This document shows, one piece after another, positions 1-5,770 of a stretch of DNA of 5,815 bases. Position 1 is the stretch's first letter. Each line of letters begins with the position of its first letter. The notes under the pieces are model-generated. The model was not told the DNA's origin. It did no database searches and saw only the letters and a list, made by a program, of their open reading frames with translations. Location: positions 1 to 5,815 of the forward strand of contig JAITNO010000153.1 in the NCBI GenBank assembly GCA_031290405.1, written 5' to 3'. Source of the DNA: Spirochaetaceae bacterium. Lineage in GTDB: Bacteria; Spirochaetota; Spirochaetia; Treponematales; Breznakiellaceae. Both the position numbers and the translations under genes were made by a program.

Positions 1-1088
1 TCCCGCGCAAGGGAATGTTCGGCGCTCCCCCCACCCGCCGCCTGACCCGCGTCCTTCGCCGAGGTGAGGGGCGCATTGCTCTGCGCCGCGCCCCCCACCT
101 CGACGACAATTTCGATTTCTCTGCCCTCGTTGTTCGAGGCGTGGACGACCTCGCCAGTCCCGCCGCTTGACGCATCATTCGACGCGCCGCCTGAGCGCCT
201 GTCCGCCCGTTCGATGCGGATCGACGCGGGCCGCCGCCCCTCATCGCGTTTGCCGCTCTGCCGCCCGTCGCGGGCGCCGACCTCGCCGCCCTCCCTTTCG
301 ACGCCGTCCGCCTGCCGCCGCACCGCCGCCGCGCCGTCGCCGCCCCGCGCCAAAGGCGCCTCCTCCGTCCCTTCGCCGCTTCGCTCCGCCTTCGCTGCGG
401 AGCCTTCCCCCTCCGCCAGAGCGATTTCAGCCTCCGACGCGCCGGCGTCCTCCCCCGCCGCCGCGGATCCTTCAGCCGCGCCAGGCCCCCCAGCGCCCGC
501 CAGAGCGCGCGCCCCCTCCCCCGTCACACCTTGAACCGCGCGACCCTCCGCCGCCGCCCGCTCCGCCCCCTCCAAAGAGGAGGCCTCCACGCCCCCATCA
601 AACACCCCGCCGCCGCCCGCCGCCGTGAGAGCCTCAAAACCCTCAGGCGGCGCATCGGCATACTCAGGAACAAACGGAACAGCCTGCAAGAACTCAGGCC
701 CCCCCCCCTCCGACTCCACCTCAGCCGGTGCCCCAAGCGGCGCCCATTCGCCCTCATACTCGACCAAAGAAGGCTCAAACTCCTCAATCTTGAAAGACTC
801 GAAGGAAAAGACCGCCACATTGAGCGTTCCGTCTATCGTTTCTTCGACGATGTCCGGCTTCTCGTCCTCGTCGTTTGTCGTTAAAGAAGAAGCTGGAGAG
901 GTTTCCGCCTGGCTGTTCGTTTCAAACGAGGTTTCCGCGCCGTGCTCAGAGCCCTCCCTCACCGAAGAGGCAAGCATCTGGGCAAATGAAACGCCCAGCG
1001 CGCTTCCCGTTTCGGTTGTGGGGAACGCCTGCGCCTGCGGCACAGAAAAAAAATCGGATGAATTGAATTGGCCTTGCACTTGCAACAC
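1..1088 (-). CDS. fliK: Probable flagellar hook-length control protein FliK (Tap1-like), N-terminal part, runs off left edge
   Basis: The minus-strand frame is open from 1223 to the window edge, and 362 codons are visible from the chosen GTG at 1088. TTG at 1085 is the alternative start. AAGGAG at 1100-1095 lies 6 nt before the GTG and 9 nt before the TTG. The protein begins with an ordinary segment (QFNSSDFFSVPQAQAF, then SFAQMLASS near residue 45). It becomes acidic and then very Ala/Gly/Glu-rich, with no signal peptide or membrane segment. FliK proteins have such a low-complexity, disordered N-terminal half, secreted by the flagellar type III apparatus, and a conserved C-terminal domain that switches export specificity when the hook is complete. 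That domain would lie beyond the window. In treponemes fliK (tap1) precedes flgD and flgE, which would fit the direction of reading here. The coding call is fairly secure; the FliK name is inference from composition and start. Another secreted low-complexity protein is the alternative. Confidence 0.6.
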   Translation of the reverse strand, partial: MLQVQGQFNSSDFFSVPQAQAFPTTETGSALGVSFAQMLASSVREGSEHGAETSFETNSQAETSPASSLTTNDEDEKPDIVEETIDGTLNVAVFSFESFKIEEFEPSLVEYEGEWAPLGAPAEVESEGGGPEFLQAVPFVPEYADAPPEGFEALTAAGGGGVFDGGVEASSLEGAERAAAEGRAVQGVTGEGARALAGAGGPGAAEGSAAAGEDAGASEAEIALAEGEGSAAKAERSGEGTEEAPLARGGDGAAAVRRQADGVEREGGEVGARDGRQSGKRDEGRRPASIRIERADRRSGGASNDASSGGTGEVVHASNNEGREIEIVVEVGGAAQSNAPLTSAKDAGQAAGGGSAEHSLAR

Positions 1089-1094
1089 CGCCTG

Positions 1095-1100
1095 CTCCTT
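1095..1100 (-). promoter_or_regulatory. Ribosome binding site of putative fliK
   Basis: The minus strand reads AAGGAG here, followed after 6 nt by GTG (1088) and after 9 nt by TTG (1085). This decides the start against the in-frame ATG at 1223, whose nearest GGAGG is about 16 nt upstream and lies inside a repeat. Confidence 0.6.
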
Positions 1101-1169
1101 CTCGCCATCCCTGCTGTTTTGATTTGTTGTGTTTTGCGCTCGGGCGAATCCTTCAGCCCGATAGACAGT

Positions 1170-1197
1170 ATTTCGGCGCAAACCAGCCGGAGCATTA
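1170..1197 (-). promoter_or_regulatory. Candidate sigma-28-type flagellar promoter upstream of putative fliK
   Basis: The minus strand has GCCGAAAT at 1177-1170, six of eight bases of the sigma-28 minus-10 consensus GCCGATAA. TAAT lies at 1197-1194, roughly where the TAAA of the minus-35 would sit. The resulting leader before the GTG would be about 75 nt. The spacing is about 1 nt longer than ideal and the minus-35 match is poor, so this is a weak call, supported mainly by the flagellar identity proposed for the gene downstream. Confidence 0.28.
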
Positions 1198-1203
1198 CCC
1201 TTT

Positions 1204-1300
1204 CTTTTTTTACACCAGCCCATGAGGGGGCCGCACCCCCCTCCAGACTTGGGCTTTGCTTTCACAAAGAAGAAGAGAAGAGGGGCGCATCGCCGCGGCG
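1204..1300. repeat. Dispersed structured repeat, left copy
   Basis: A 32-bp segment at 1252-1283 (starting GGCTTTG and ending in a purine-rich GAAGAG run) matches 5532-5563 at 26 of 32 positions. In both copies CTTTG is followed by a short loop and CAAAG or TAAAG, so a small stem is kept, with a G-T wobble in the right copy. To its left, GAGGGGG (1224-1230) pairs with CCCCCTC (1237-1243) around a 6-nt loop, and the sequence ACCAGCCC near 1213 recurs at 5328. To its right is the perfect palindrome CGCCGCGGCG (1291-1300). The boundaries are approximate. It looks like a non-coding dispersed element of REP or MITE type; no transposase is visible. Confidence 0.45.
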
Positions 1301-1450
1301 GCGCTTCTAAAAAACTCTTTGTTCTTTGGCCTTTCGGGAGATCTCCAACAACCCGTCCCCGGGGGCCTTTTTGTTCTCTGTGCGGTACGAGTTCTGGAGG
1401 GCTTGAAACACGCTCCAGGTGGCTTGGCAGGCGGTTTTGACGCTGCGGCT

Positions 1451-1492
1451 CCTGGGTCAGACGCCATAGCCCCTGGGTCAGGCGCCAAGCGC
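1451..1492. repeat. Two-copy 21-bp tandem repeat
   Basis: CCTGGGTCAGACGCCA (1451-1466) recurs as CCTGGGTCAGGCGCCA (1472-1487), a period of 21 bp with 15 of 16 bases the same in the core. The ends of the units diverge. It lies in the non-coding gap downstream of the kinase gene, and no function can be read from it. Confidence 0.65.
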
Positions 1493-1579
1493 GCGGGGGC
1501 GAAACGATTCGTTCTTGGCGTGGAATATGGCGGGCGCATCGGCGGCCCAGCAGGGTGTAGAGGCAACGCCCCCAAAAAA

Positions 1580-2401
1580 TCAGCGCATCATCGCGTATTC
1601 TTGCGCAATTTGAATTTTCGTCAATGCCTTTTCGATGGGCGGCACCTCAAGAGCCGCAGCAGCAGCCGCGTCCACCATCGGCGCCGAATGCGCCACGCCG
1701 TAGAGCGTCGCCGTCGTCCCCGAAACGGAGGCCTCCAAAAATTGCACGCCAATCTTTCGCACATAGCGCACATGATTCACAATCGCCTGCGAAAGCGAAA
1801 GCTCCTTCAACTTCGCCGCCGACTCAAGCTCCGTCTGTTCGTCAAACAACGCGTCGGCAAGATTCGCAATCGCCTCGGCGCAATCGTACGGCGTCAAGCG
1901 GCCCGTGTTTATAGTAAGAAAATAGTTTTGCGGATCCTTCCACTCAGCCTCAAAAAAATACCGGTGAAACCCCGTGCGGTCGTTGTCGCTCTGAGTTATA
2001 ACCTGCCTCGCGCGCTTTTCATCGCAGCGAAAATAACTGCGGACGCGTTCAATGCGAACATCCATCGAAGAAACAAGAAACACGGGGAGCACGCCCGGCA
2101 CGTCCTTGAATACCGCAAAAACGCCGCGCCCCATAAAAATACATTTGCCGTCCCGCGCTTCATCGAGCAGTGCCCGCTTTAAGCAATGCAGGTAGTCGTC
2201 GCGCTCCTGCGAAATCGACGCAAAGAAAGAAGGCTTGCGCTCATCGTATTTCTCAAAGTCTCTGGCGCTCAACCCATAGCCCTTTATGCGCTCTTCGATG
2301 ATGTTCCTGTCCGCAAAACGGTACGACAGTCTTTTCTTCAATTCCACCGCGATCTCGTCTCCAAGCGCGGCAAGCTCCCTCGAAATGGCAATAACCGACA
2401 T
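1580..2401 (-). CDS. Cytidylate-kinase-like protein with C-terminal BON-like domain
   Basis: This 273-residue cytoplasmic protein belongs to the cytidylate-kinase-like P-loop family, whose members are presumed to phosphorylate nucleotides but are mostly uncharacterised. It opens with VIAISREL, the family's beta-strand and SR motif. CIFMGRGVFAVF (87-98) matches the internal GRG motif, and DRTGFHRYFF (141-150), W154, DP and INTGRLT (164-170) match the conserved lid and C-terminal motifs. The usual GSGG phosphate-binding loop after SR reads AALGDE, so ATP binding or catalysis may be altered. Residues 200-273 exceed the usual length; they read like a BON domain (VSGTTATLYGVAHSA, then a VP.IEKAL..I segment). 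The ATG at 2401 directly follows the TAA of the protease gene, with AAGGAG 8 nt upstream. Family membership is good, enzymatic activity uncertain. Confidence 0.85.
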   Translation of the reverse strand: MSVIAISRELAALGDEIAVELKKRLSYRFADRNIIEERIKGYGLSARDFEKYDERKPSFFASISQERDDYLHCLKRALLDEARDGKCIFMGRGVFAVFKDVPGVLPVFLVSSMDVRIERVRSYFRCDEKRARQVITQSDNDRTGFHRYFFEAEWKDPQNYFLTINTGRLTPYDCAEAIANLADALFDEQTELESAAKLKELSLSQAIVNHVRYVRKIGVQFLEASVSGTTATLYGVAHSAPMVDAAAAAALEVPPIEKALTKIQIAQEYAMMR

Positions 2402-5263
2402 TTACTTTTCTCCTTCGGGATACAGGACGGAACGGACAAGCCCGCTGCCCATCAATTGCCGCGCCATGTCGCGTATGTCCTGCCGTTGAACGCCGTTGTA
2501 ATAGTCGACCTTTTTATAAAGCTCAGAGAGGGGCAGATTGAAAACAACTGCGTAATTTGCCAGGCGGTTGCCGACATACCTGTTGCTCTGCATGGATGTC
2601 TCATAGCTTTTAAGGAGCGCCGATTTTGCGTTGTTAAAGGCGTCGGCATCTATATTGCCGCCGGCAATCTTCGCCAATTCGTTTTCCACCGCGACGGTCA
2701 ACTCGTCGACGCGCTTCGGGTCGCAGATAAAGTACACCGCCAACTGAAGCATCCCGTCGAGGGGAAGCGGAGAGTTCGATATGTTCGGCGAAATGCTGTA
2801 CACCCCGCCCAGTTTTTGACGGGCGACTTCGGTAAGCAGGATGTCAAAGTATTCGCTCAAGACGTCGGCGGTGATGCTGTCCCTAAAGTTGTATTTCTTT
2901 TGCAAGAGGCGACCCAGAAAAACAATGCTCTTGTTTTCTTTGCCCTTGTAAATAACCTTGTCCAGCTTTTGCGGGAAGTTGATTTTAACGTCCGACCATT
3001 GATTGAACGCCTCTCTCGGCGGAATCGAAGCGATATACGTTTCAACAAGCGGACGCATCCGATCCATGTCTATATTGCCCGTAAACACAAACGTATAGTC
3101 GGCGGGGTTAAGGCACCGCGCAACAAACTGACGCGCCTTTTCAATATTGAACGCGTCAATGTCTTTAAGCTCAAAGGGAATGAAATACGGATTGTTGCCG
3201 TATAAAGTCTTTGACAGCTCGTCGTTAAAATAGTTCTCTGGGTTTTCGCGCCGTTGGGCAAGCATAGTCCTATACTGTTCCTGCACGATCTCCGCTATGT
3301 CGTCGTCAAGACGCGGCGCGGTAAACATAAGATGGAGCAATTCAAAGAAGGTCTGTAAGTCGGCCGCCGTGCTGCCGCCTTCAACGTTCCGCATCCACGT
3401 TAAAATGTTAAACGACGCGGAGACCTCCTTGCCGGCAATGATCTTGTCCAGCTCGCTTGCGTTCCAGTCGCCAAACCCCGACGCGCCGGCAATCTCTGGA
3501 GCAAGAGCCGCCGAGGATATGTCGGCAACAGGAACATTCGCCTTCCCACCCCTGGCAAGCGCCTCCAACAGAATCTGATCGTTTTTATTTTCGGTGGCCT
3601 TTAACAGAACGTTCGCGCCGTTGCTCAAGCGCCACGCGTAAGTCCCCGAAGCCTCGTCAAAATACTCAGCCTCGACGCTCCCCCCTTCAGGGGCATGCTT
3701 TAAGAGCTCGCTCTCCACCGCCGTTTCCGTCGGAGCCTGGATCTTCGCTTTCGCGCTCCCTCGCACCTTCGCTACGATCTGCTCTTCGCTTAAAAGAGTC
3801 CCCGCGTCGTTTGCATTGGCGCTTACAAACACAAGAACATCGTCGCCGGAAAAATAATCCTTCACCGCGGCGTGAAGCTCATCCCCGTCGATAAACTGAA
3901 GAAGCGTTCGCGTGGCATTCAGGTTCCACTCGGCTCCGGCGGCGCTTTCGCCCGATAAAAAGTTATTCGTAAAAGAATTGACGTAGGAACCGGATTCAAT
4001 CTTTTCTTTTTCCGCCGCGTTCTTTTCCAATGCCGAAAGGAGGCGCCTCTTGGCCCGCTCAAGCTCCCCCTTAAGGAAGCCATAGCGGACGATCAGTTCT
4101 TTTTGCAACAGCAACGATTCCAGAGATTCCGCCATCAGGCCCGTCTTTGCCGTCGCCCCCAGATAATAATGATGCGATCGTTTAACGTACCGTATGTTGC
4201 CCGCGCCAACGTCGAAAAACGGCGTGTCAATCTTTTTCTCCATATCGTCAAAGCGCTCGCTCAGGATGATGTCAATCAGCGCATCCGCCAAATCGCCCCT
4301 AAACCCCTCAAGATTATTCTCCGTGAGGGTAAAACGACGCTTGTAGTACAACGCTATATGAGTGAGCGTCTGCTCCGAATCCGTGAATATTTTCGCCTCG
4401 ACGCCGCCCCTTTTAGGCGGCGGCAAATCATACGCGGGCATATCGAGGACAGAGGCCGGCGGCGGCATCGTAAAACGGGAAACGAGGCCCGCTTCCAGCG
4501 CGCCCGCGTCAAAGTCGCCGACAAGAATAATCGCCATGGCGTCGGCACGGTACCATCTGTCGTAAAAACCCTTAAGCGCCTCAGGCGGAGCGTTTTCGAT
4601 AACATCGGGCAGCCCGATGGGAAGCCGGTCAACATACCGGGAGCCGGCAAACAACATCGGCAGCAAGGTGCGTATCATCCTTTCGCCCACGCCAAGCCGC
4701 GTCCGCAATTCTTCCATAATCACAGGGCGTTCCGCGTCAACATCCGCAGGATTGAACAGGACCGCGTGCGTCCAATCGTCCAGAATGTCCAGAGCCTTGT
4801 CGGGAATCGCTTTGACCCCCGCCGCGTCCGACTCGGTGGGAACCACGATGCCGTACACCGTTTGATCGTAGCCCGTATGCGCGTTAAAATCCGCGCCAAA
4901 GCGCATCCCAAGGGAGCGCAGGTAATTGTCAAGCTCGCTCTTTTGAAAATGCGCCGTCCCCTCAAAAGCCATGTGCTCGATAAAGTGGGCCAGCCCCCGC
5001 TCCTCCTCCGTTTCCAAGACGGAACCCGCGTCAACGGCAAGCGTAAGATACGCGCGGTTCTCCGGCTTTGCGTTCGAGAGAATATAGTACGTCAAGCCAT
5101 TCGGCAAAACACCCCACCGCGCATTCTCCATCAACGGAACCCCGTCCCCAGGCAAACCCAGATCGCCATAATCCTTCGCACCAGCCCCGCACGCCGTGGC
5201 AACATTGGACAGCAACAGCGCGACAACCACAAAAAGCGTCGTATTTTTATTCTTAAACACCAT
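2402..5263 (-). CDS. M16 family zinc metalloprotease, PqqL-like, exported
   Basis: This 953-residue protein has the two-half layout of long M16 peptidases, close in length to PqqL (about 930). LPNGLTYYIL (53-62) and AVDAGSVLE precede the inverted zinc motif HFIEH (93-97): H93 and H97 bind zinc and E96 is the catalytic base. The third ligand is most likely E185 in ERPVIMEELR (178-187). A first M16_C domain begins near MAIILVGDFD (243-252) and a second near YTFVFTGNID (723-732). LTEVARQKLGGVYS (810-823) matches the conserved Arg/Tyr segment of the C-terminal half, which has no second zinc motif, as usual. Residues 1-25 form a signal sequence (FVVVALLLSNVATAC); C25 in ATAC could be a relaxed spirochaetal lipobox. 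It probably degrades peptides in the periplasm. The ATG at 5263 is chosen over an upstream in-frame start at 5350 because AGGAG lies 7 nt before it and the signal peptide follows. All key residues are present. Confidence 0.93.
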   Translation of the reverse strand: MVFKNKNTTLFVVVALLLSNVATACGAGAKDYGDLGLPGDGVPLMENARWGVLPNGLTYYILSNAKPENRAYLTLAVDAGSVLETEEERGLAHFIEHMAFEGTAHFQKSELDNYLRSLGMRFGADFNAHTGYDQTVYGIVVPTESDAAGVKAIPDKALDILDDWTHAVLFNPADVDAERPVIMEELRTRLGVGERMIRTLLPMLFAGSRYVDRLPIGLPDVIENAPPEALKGFYDRWYRADAMAIILVGDFDAGALEAGLVSRFTMPPPASVLDMPAYDLPPPKRGGVEAKIFTDSEQTLTHIALYYKRRFTLTENNLEGFRGDLADALIDIILSERFDDMEKKIDTPFFDVGAGNIRYVKRSHHYYLGATAKTGLMAESLESLLLQKELIVRYGFLKGELERAKRRLLSALEKNAAEKEKIESGSYVNSFTNNFLSGESAAGAEWNLNATRTLLQFIDGDELHAAVKDYFSGDDVLVFVSANANDAGTLLSEEQIVAKVRGSAKAKIQAPTETAVESELLKHAPEGGSVEAEYFDEASGTYAWRLSNGANVLLKATENKNDQILLEALARGGKANVPVADISSAALAPEIAGASGFGDWNASELDKIIAGKEVSASFNILTWMRNVEGGSTAADLQTFFELLHLMFTAPRLDDDIAEIVQEQYRTMLAQRRENPENYFNDELSKTLYGNNPYFIPFELKDIDAFNIEKARQFVARCLNPADYTFVFTGNIDMDRMRPLVETYIASIPPREAFNQWSDVKINFPQKLDKVIYKGKENKSIVFLGRLLQKKYNFRDSITADVLSEYFDILLTEVARQKLGGVYSISPNISNSPLPLDGMLQLAVYFICDPKRVDELTVAVENELAKIAGGNIDADAFNNAKSALLKSYETSMQSNRYVGNRLANYAVVFNLPLSELYKKVDYYNGVQRQDIRDMARQLMGSGLVRSVLYPEGEK
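2410..2415 (-). promoter_or_regulatory. Ribosome binding site of kinase-like gene, inside protease 3' end
   Basis: The minus strand reads AAGGAG, 8 nt before the ATG at 2401. The motif lies within the last codons of the protease gene, whose TAA (2404-2402) abuts the ATG. This arrangement implies translational coupling. Confidence 0.8.
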
Positions 5264-5270
5264 AAAGCAT

Positions 5271-5275
5271 CTCCT
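5271..5275 (-). promoter_or_regulatory. Ribosome binding site of M16 protease gene
   Basis: AGGAG on the minus strand lies 7 nt upstream of the ATG at 5263. The longer frame from 5350 has no such site and would bury the signal peptide behind 29 residues encoded by repeat-flanked sequence. Confidence 0.8.
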
Positions 5276-5298
5276 GTAATTACAATTCAGACGGCCGC

Positions 5299-5307
5299 AG
5301 TGTATCA
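5299..5307 (-). promoter_or_regulatory. Weak candidate extended minus-10 for protease-kinase operon
   Basis: The minus strand reads TGATACACT, which fits an extended minus-10 (TG, one base, then a hexamer matching TATAAT at 4 of 6). No convincing minus-35 is found 16-18 nt upstream. It sits about 36 nt before the start codon, in the only AT-moderate stretch between the repeats and the gene, so position is the main argument. Confidence 0.22.
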
Positions 5308-5343
5308 TGCAAACACAAGCCTTTACCAGCCCGTGCGGCGCCA

Positions 5344-5373
5344 GCGCCACAGGGCGCCACAGGGCGCCATAGG
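5344..5373. repeat. Three tandem 10-bp units
   Basis: GCGCCACAGG occurs at 5344-5353 and 5354-5363, then as GCGCCATAGG at 5364-5373. Each junction forms the palindrome GGCGCC. The third unit runs into the first 85-bp repeat copy, and the second 85-bp copy begins with the same kind of sequence, so the short units probably arose by slippage at the edge of the larger repeat. Confidence 0.8.
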
Positions 5374-5531
5374 CGCGTTTAACGCCCTACGGGGCTAAGC
5401 CCCCAGCAATAGGCTTTACGTCCGCAAGCCGCCCTCCCCAGCTTTCAGGCGCCACAGGCGCGTCTTGCGCCCTACGGGGCCACGCCCCCAGCAATAGGCT
5501 TTACGTCCGCAAGCCGCCCTCCCCAGCTTTC
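5362..5531. repeat. 85-bp tandem duplication with conserved hairpins
   Basis: Copy 1 (5362-5446) and copy 2 (5447-5531) differ at 7 of 85 positions, and the last 48 bp (5399-5446 and 5484-5531) are identical. Each copy can form two hairpins: GGCG/CGCC (5372-5375 with 5383-5386; 5457-5460 with 5468-5471) and GGGGC/GCCCC (5391-5395 with 5399-5403; 5476-5480 with 5484-5488). Five of the seven differences fall in the loops. No start codon with a ribosome binding site and no family motif is present, so the block is judged non-coding. It lies upstream of the protease gene. Confidence 0.85.
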
Positions 5532-5563
5532 GGCTTTGTTTTAGTAAAGAGGAAGAGAGGAGG
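5532..5563. repeat. Dispersed structured repeat, right copy
   Basis: This GGCTTTG-to-GAGAGGAGG segment matches 1252-1283 at 26 of 32 positions in the same orientation. It follows the second 85-bp copy directly and runs into the hairpin cluster. A short stem (CTTT with AAAG) is possible, with a G-T pair replacing G-C of the left copy. Confidence 0.5.
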
Positions 5564-5635
5564 AGGGGGGAGCCCCCCCCTACGCGCGCACTTCGTTGCG
5601 CGCTACCCCTCCTGCGGGGGGCGCCGCCCCCCGCA
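5561..5635. repeat. Cluster of strong hairpins, REP-like
   Basis: Three inverted repeats occur within 75 bases. GCGCGCA (5584-5590) pairs with TGCGCGC (5597-5603) around loop CTTCGT. AGGAGGGG (5561-5568) pairs with CCCCTCCT (5606-5613) and encloses that stem. TGCGGGGGGCG (5613-5623) pairs with CGCCCCCCGCA (5625-5635) around a single C, a near-perfect 23-base palindrome. A run of T or A typical of an intrinsic terminator does not follow. The look is that of a repetitive extragenic palindromic element rather than a terminator. Confidence 0.6.
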
Positions 5636-5655
5636 ACGCCCCCCGCTGGGGAAAA

Positions 5656-5770
5656 GTGTCTGTCACCCGCCCCCCATCCCCCGCGCCGCCCGCGCCAGCC
5701 CCCGGTGTCTGTCCCCCGCGCCGCCCGTGCCGCGCGACGGCCGCCGGAAAAAAAAGTGTCTGTCACCCGC
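5656..5770. repeat. Three GTGTCTGTC motifs about 50 bp apart
   Basis: GTGTCTGTCACCCGC occurs exactly at 5656-5670 and 5756-5770, with a one-base variant (GTGTCTGTCCCCCGC) at 5705-5719. The spacings are 49 and 51 bp. Both exact copies follow an A-run after a GG (four and eight A residues). The spacers are GC-rich and share GCGCCGCCCG. From memory, motifs of this kind are common intergenic repeats in several bacterial genomes, sometimes near REP-type transposase genes; no such gene is visible here. Confidence 0.7.

Larger units (their letters stand above)
1101..1579. other. Intergenic gap between kinase gene and putative fliK
   Basis: I find no supportable gene in these roughly 480 bases. A 121-codon minus-strand frame (1575-1210) is Pro/Arg/Ala-rich, lacks a ribosome binding site and runs through repeats. 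The gap holds the dispersed repeat at 1204-1300, a 21-bp tandem repeat at 1451-1492, the palindromes GGAGATCTCC (1337-1346) and CGCCGCGGCG (1291-1300), and an inverted pair CTGGAG/CTCCAG (1394-1399 and 1413-1418). A run of six T residues follows the kinase stop codon directly on the minus strand (1579-1574), but only a 3-bp stem precedes it, so I do not call a terminator. The leader and possible promoter of the putative fliK occupy the left end. Confidence 0.6.

Noticed and set aside
64..1122. Plus-strand frames of 156, 153 and 165 codons
   Set aside because: They are antisense to the minus-strand frame that has the good ribosome binding site. Their Pro/Ser/Arg-rich products mirror GC-rich Ala/Gly/Glu codons on the other strand.
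1210..1575. 121-codon minus-strand frame in the gap
   Set aside because: It has no ribosome binding site, the product is low-complexity Pro/Arg/Ala with no motif, and the frame crosses the dispersed repeat and the 21-bp repeat.
1560..1600. Intrinsic terminator after the kinase gene
   Set aside because: A run of six T residues follows the stop codon, but only a 3-bp stem can be formed upstream of it.
1256..2182. 308-codon plus-strand frame
   Set aside because: It lies antisense to the kinase gene over most of its length. The product is Arg-rich with no family motif.
2402..5350. Longer protease start at 5350
   Set aside because: It adds 29 residues before a clear signal peptide and has no ribosome binding site. 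The ATG at 5263 has AGGAG 7 nt upstream.
4103..5398. 431-codon plus-strand frame
   Set aside because: It is a shadow antisense to the M16 protease, whose catalytic motifs are unmistakable.
5656..5770. CRISPR array
   Set aside because: The repeats are only 15 bp, one is imperfect, the spacers share sequence with each other, and no cas gene is present.
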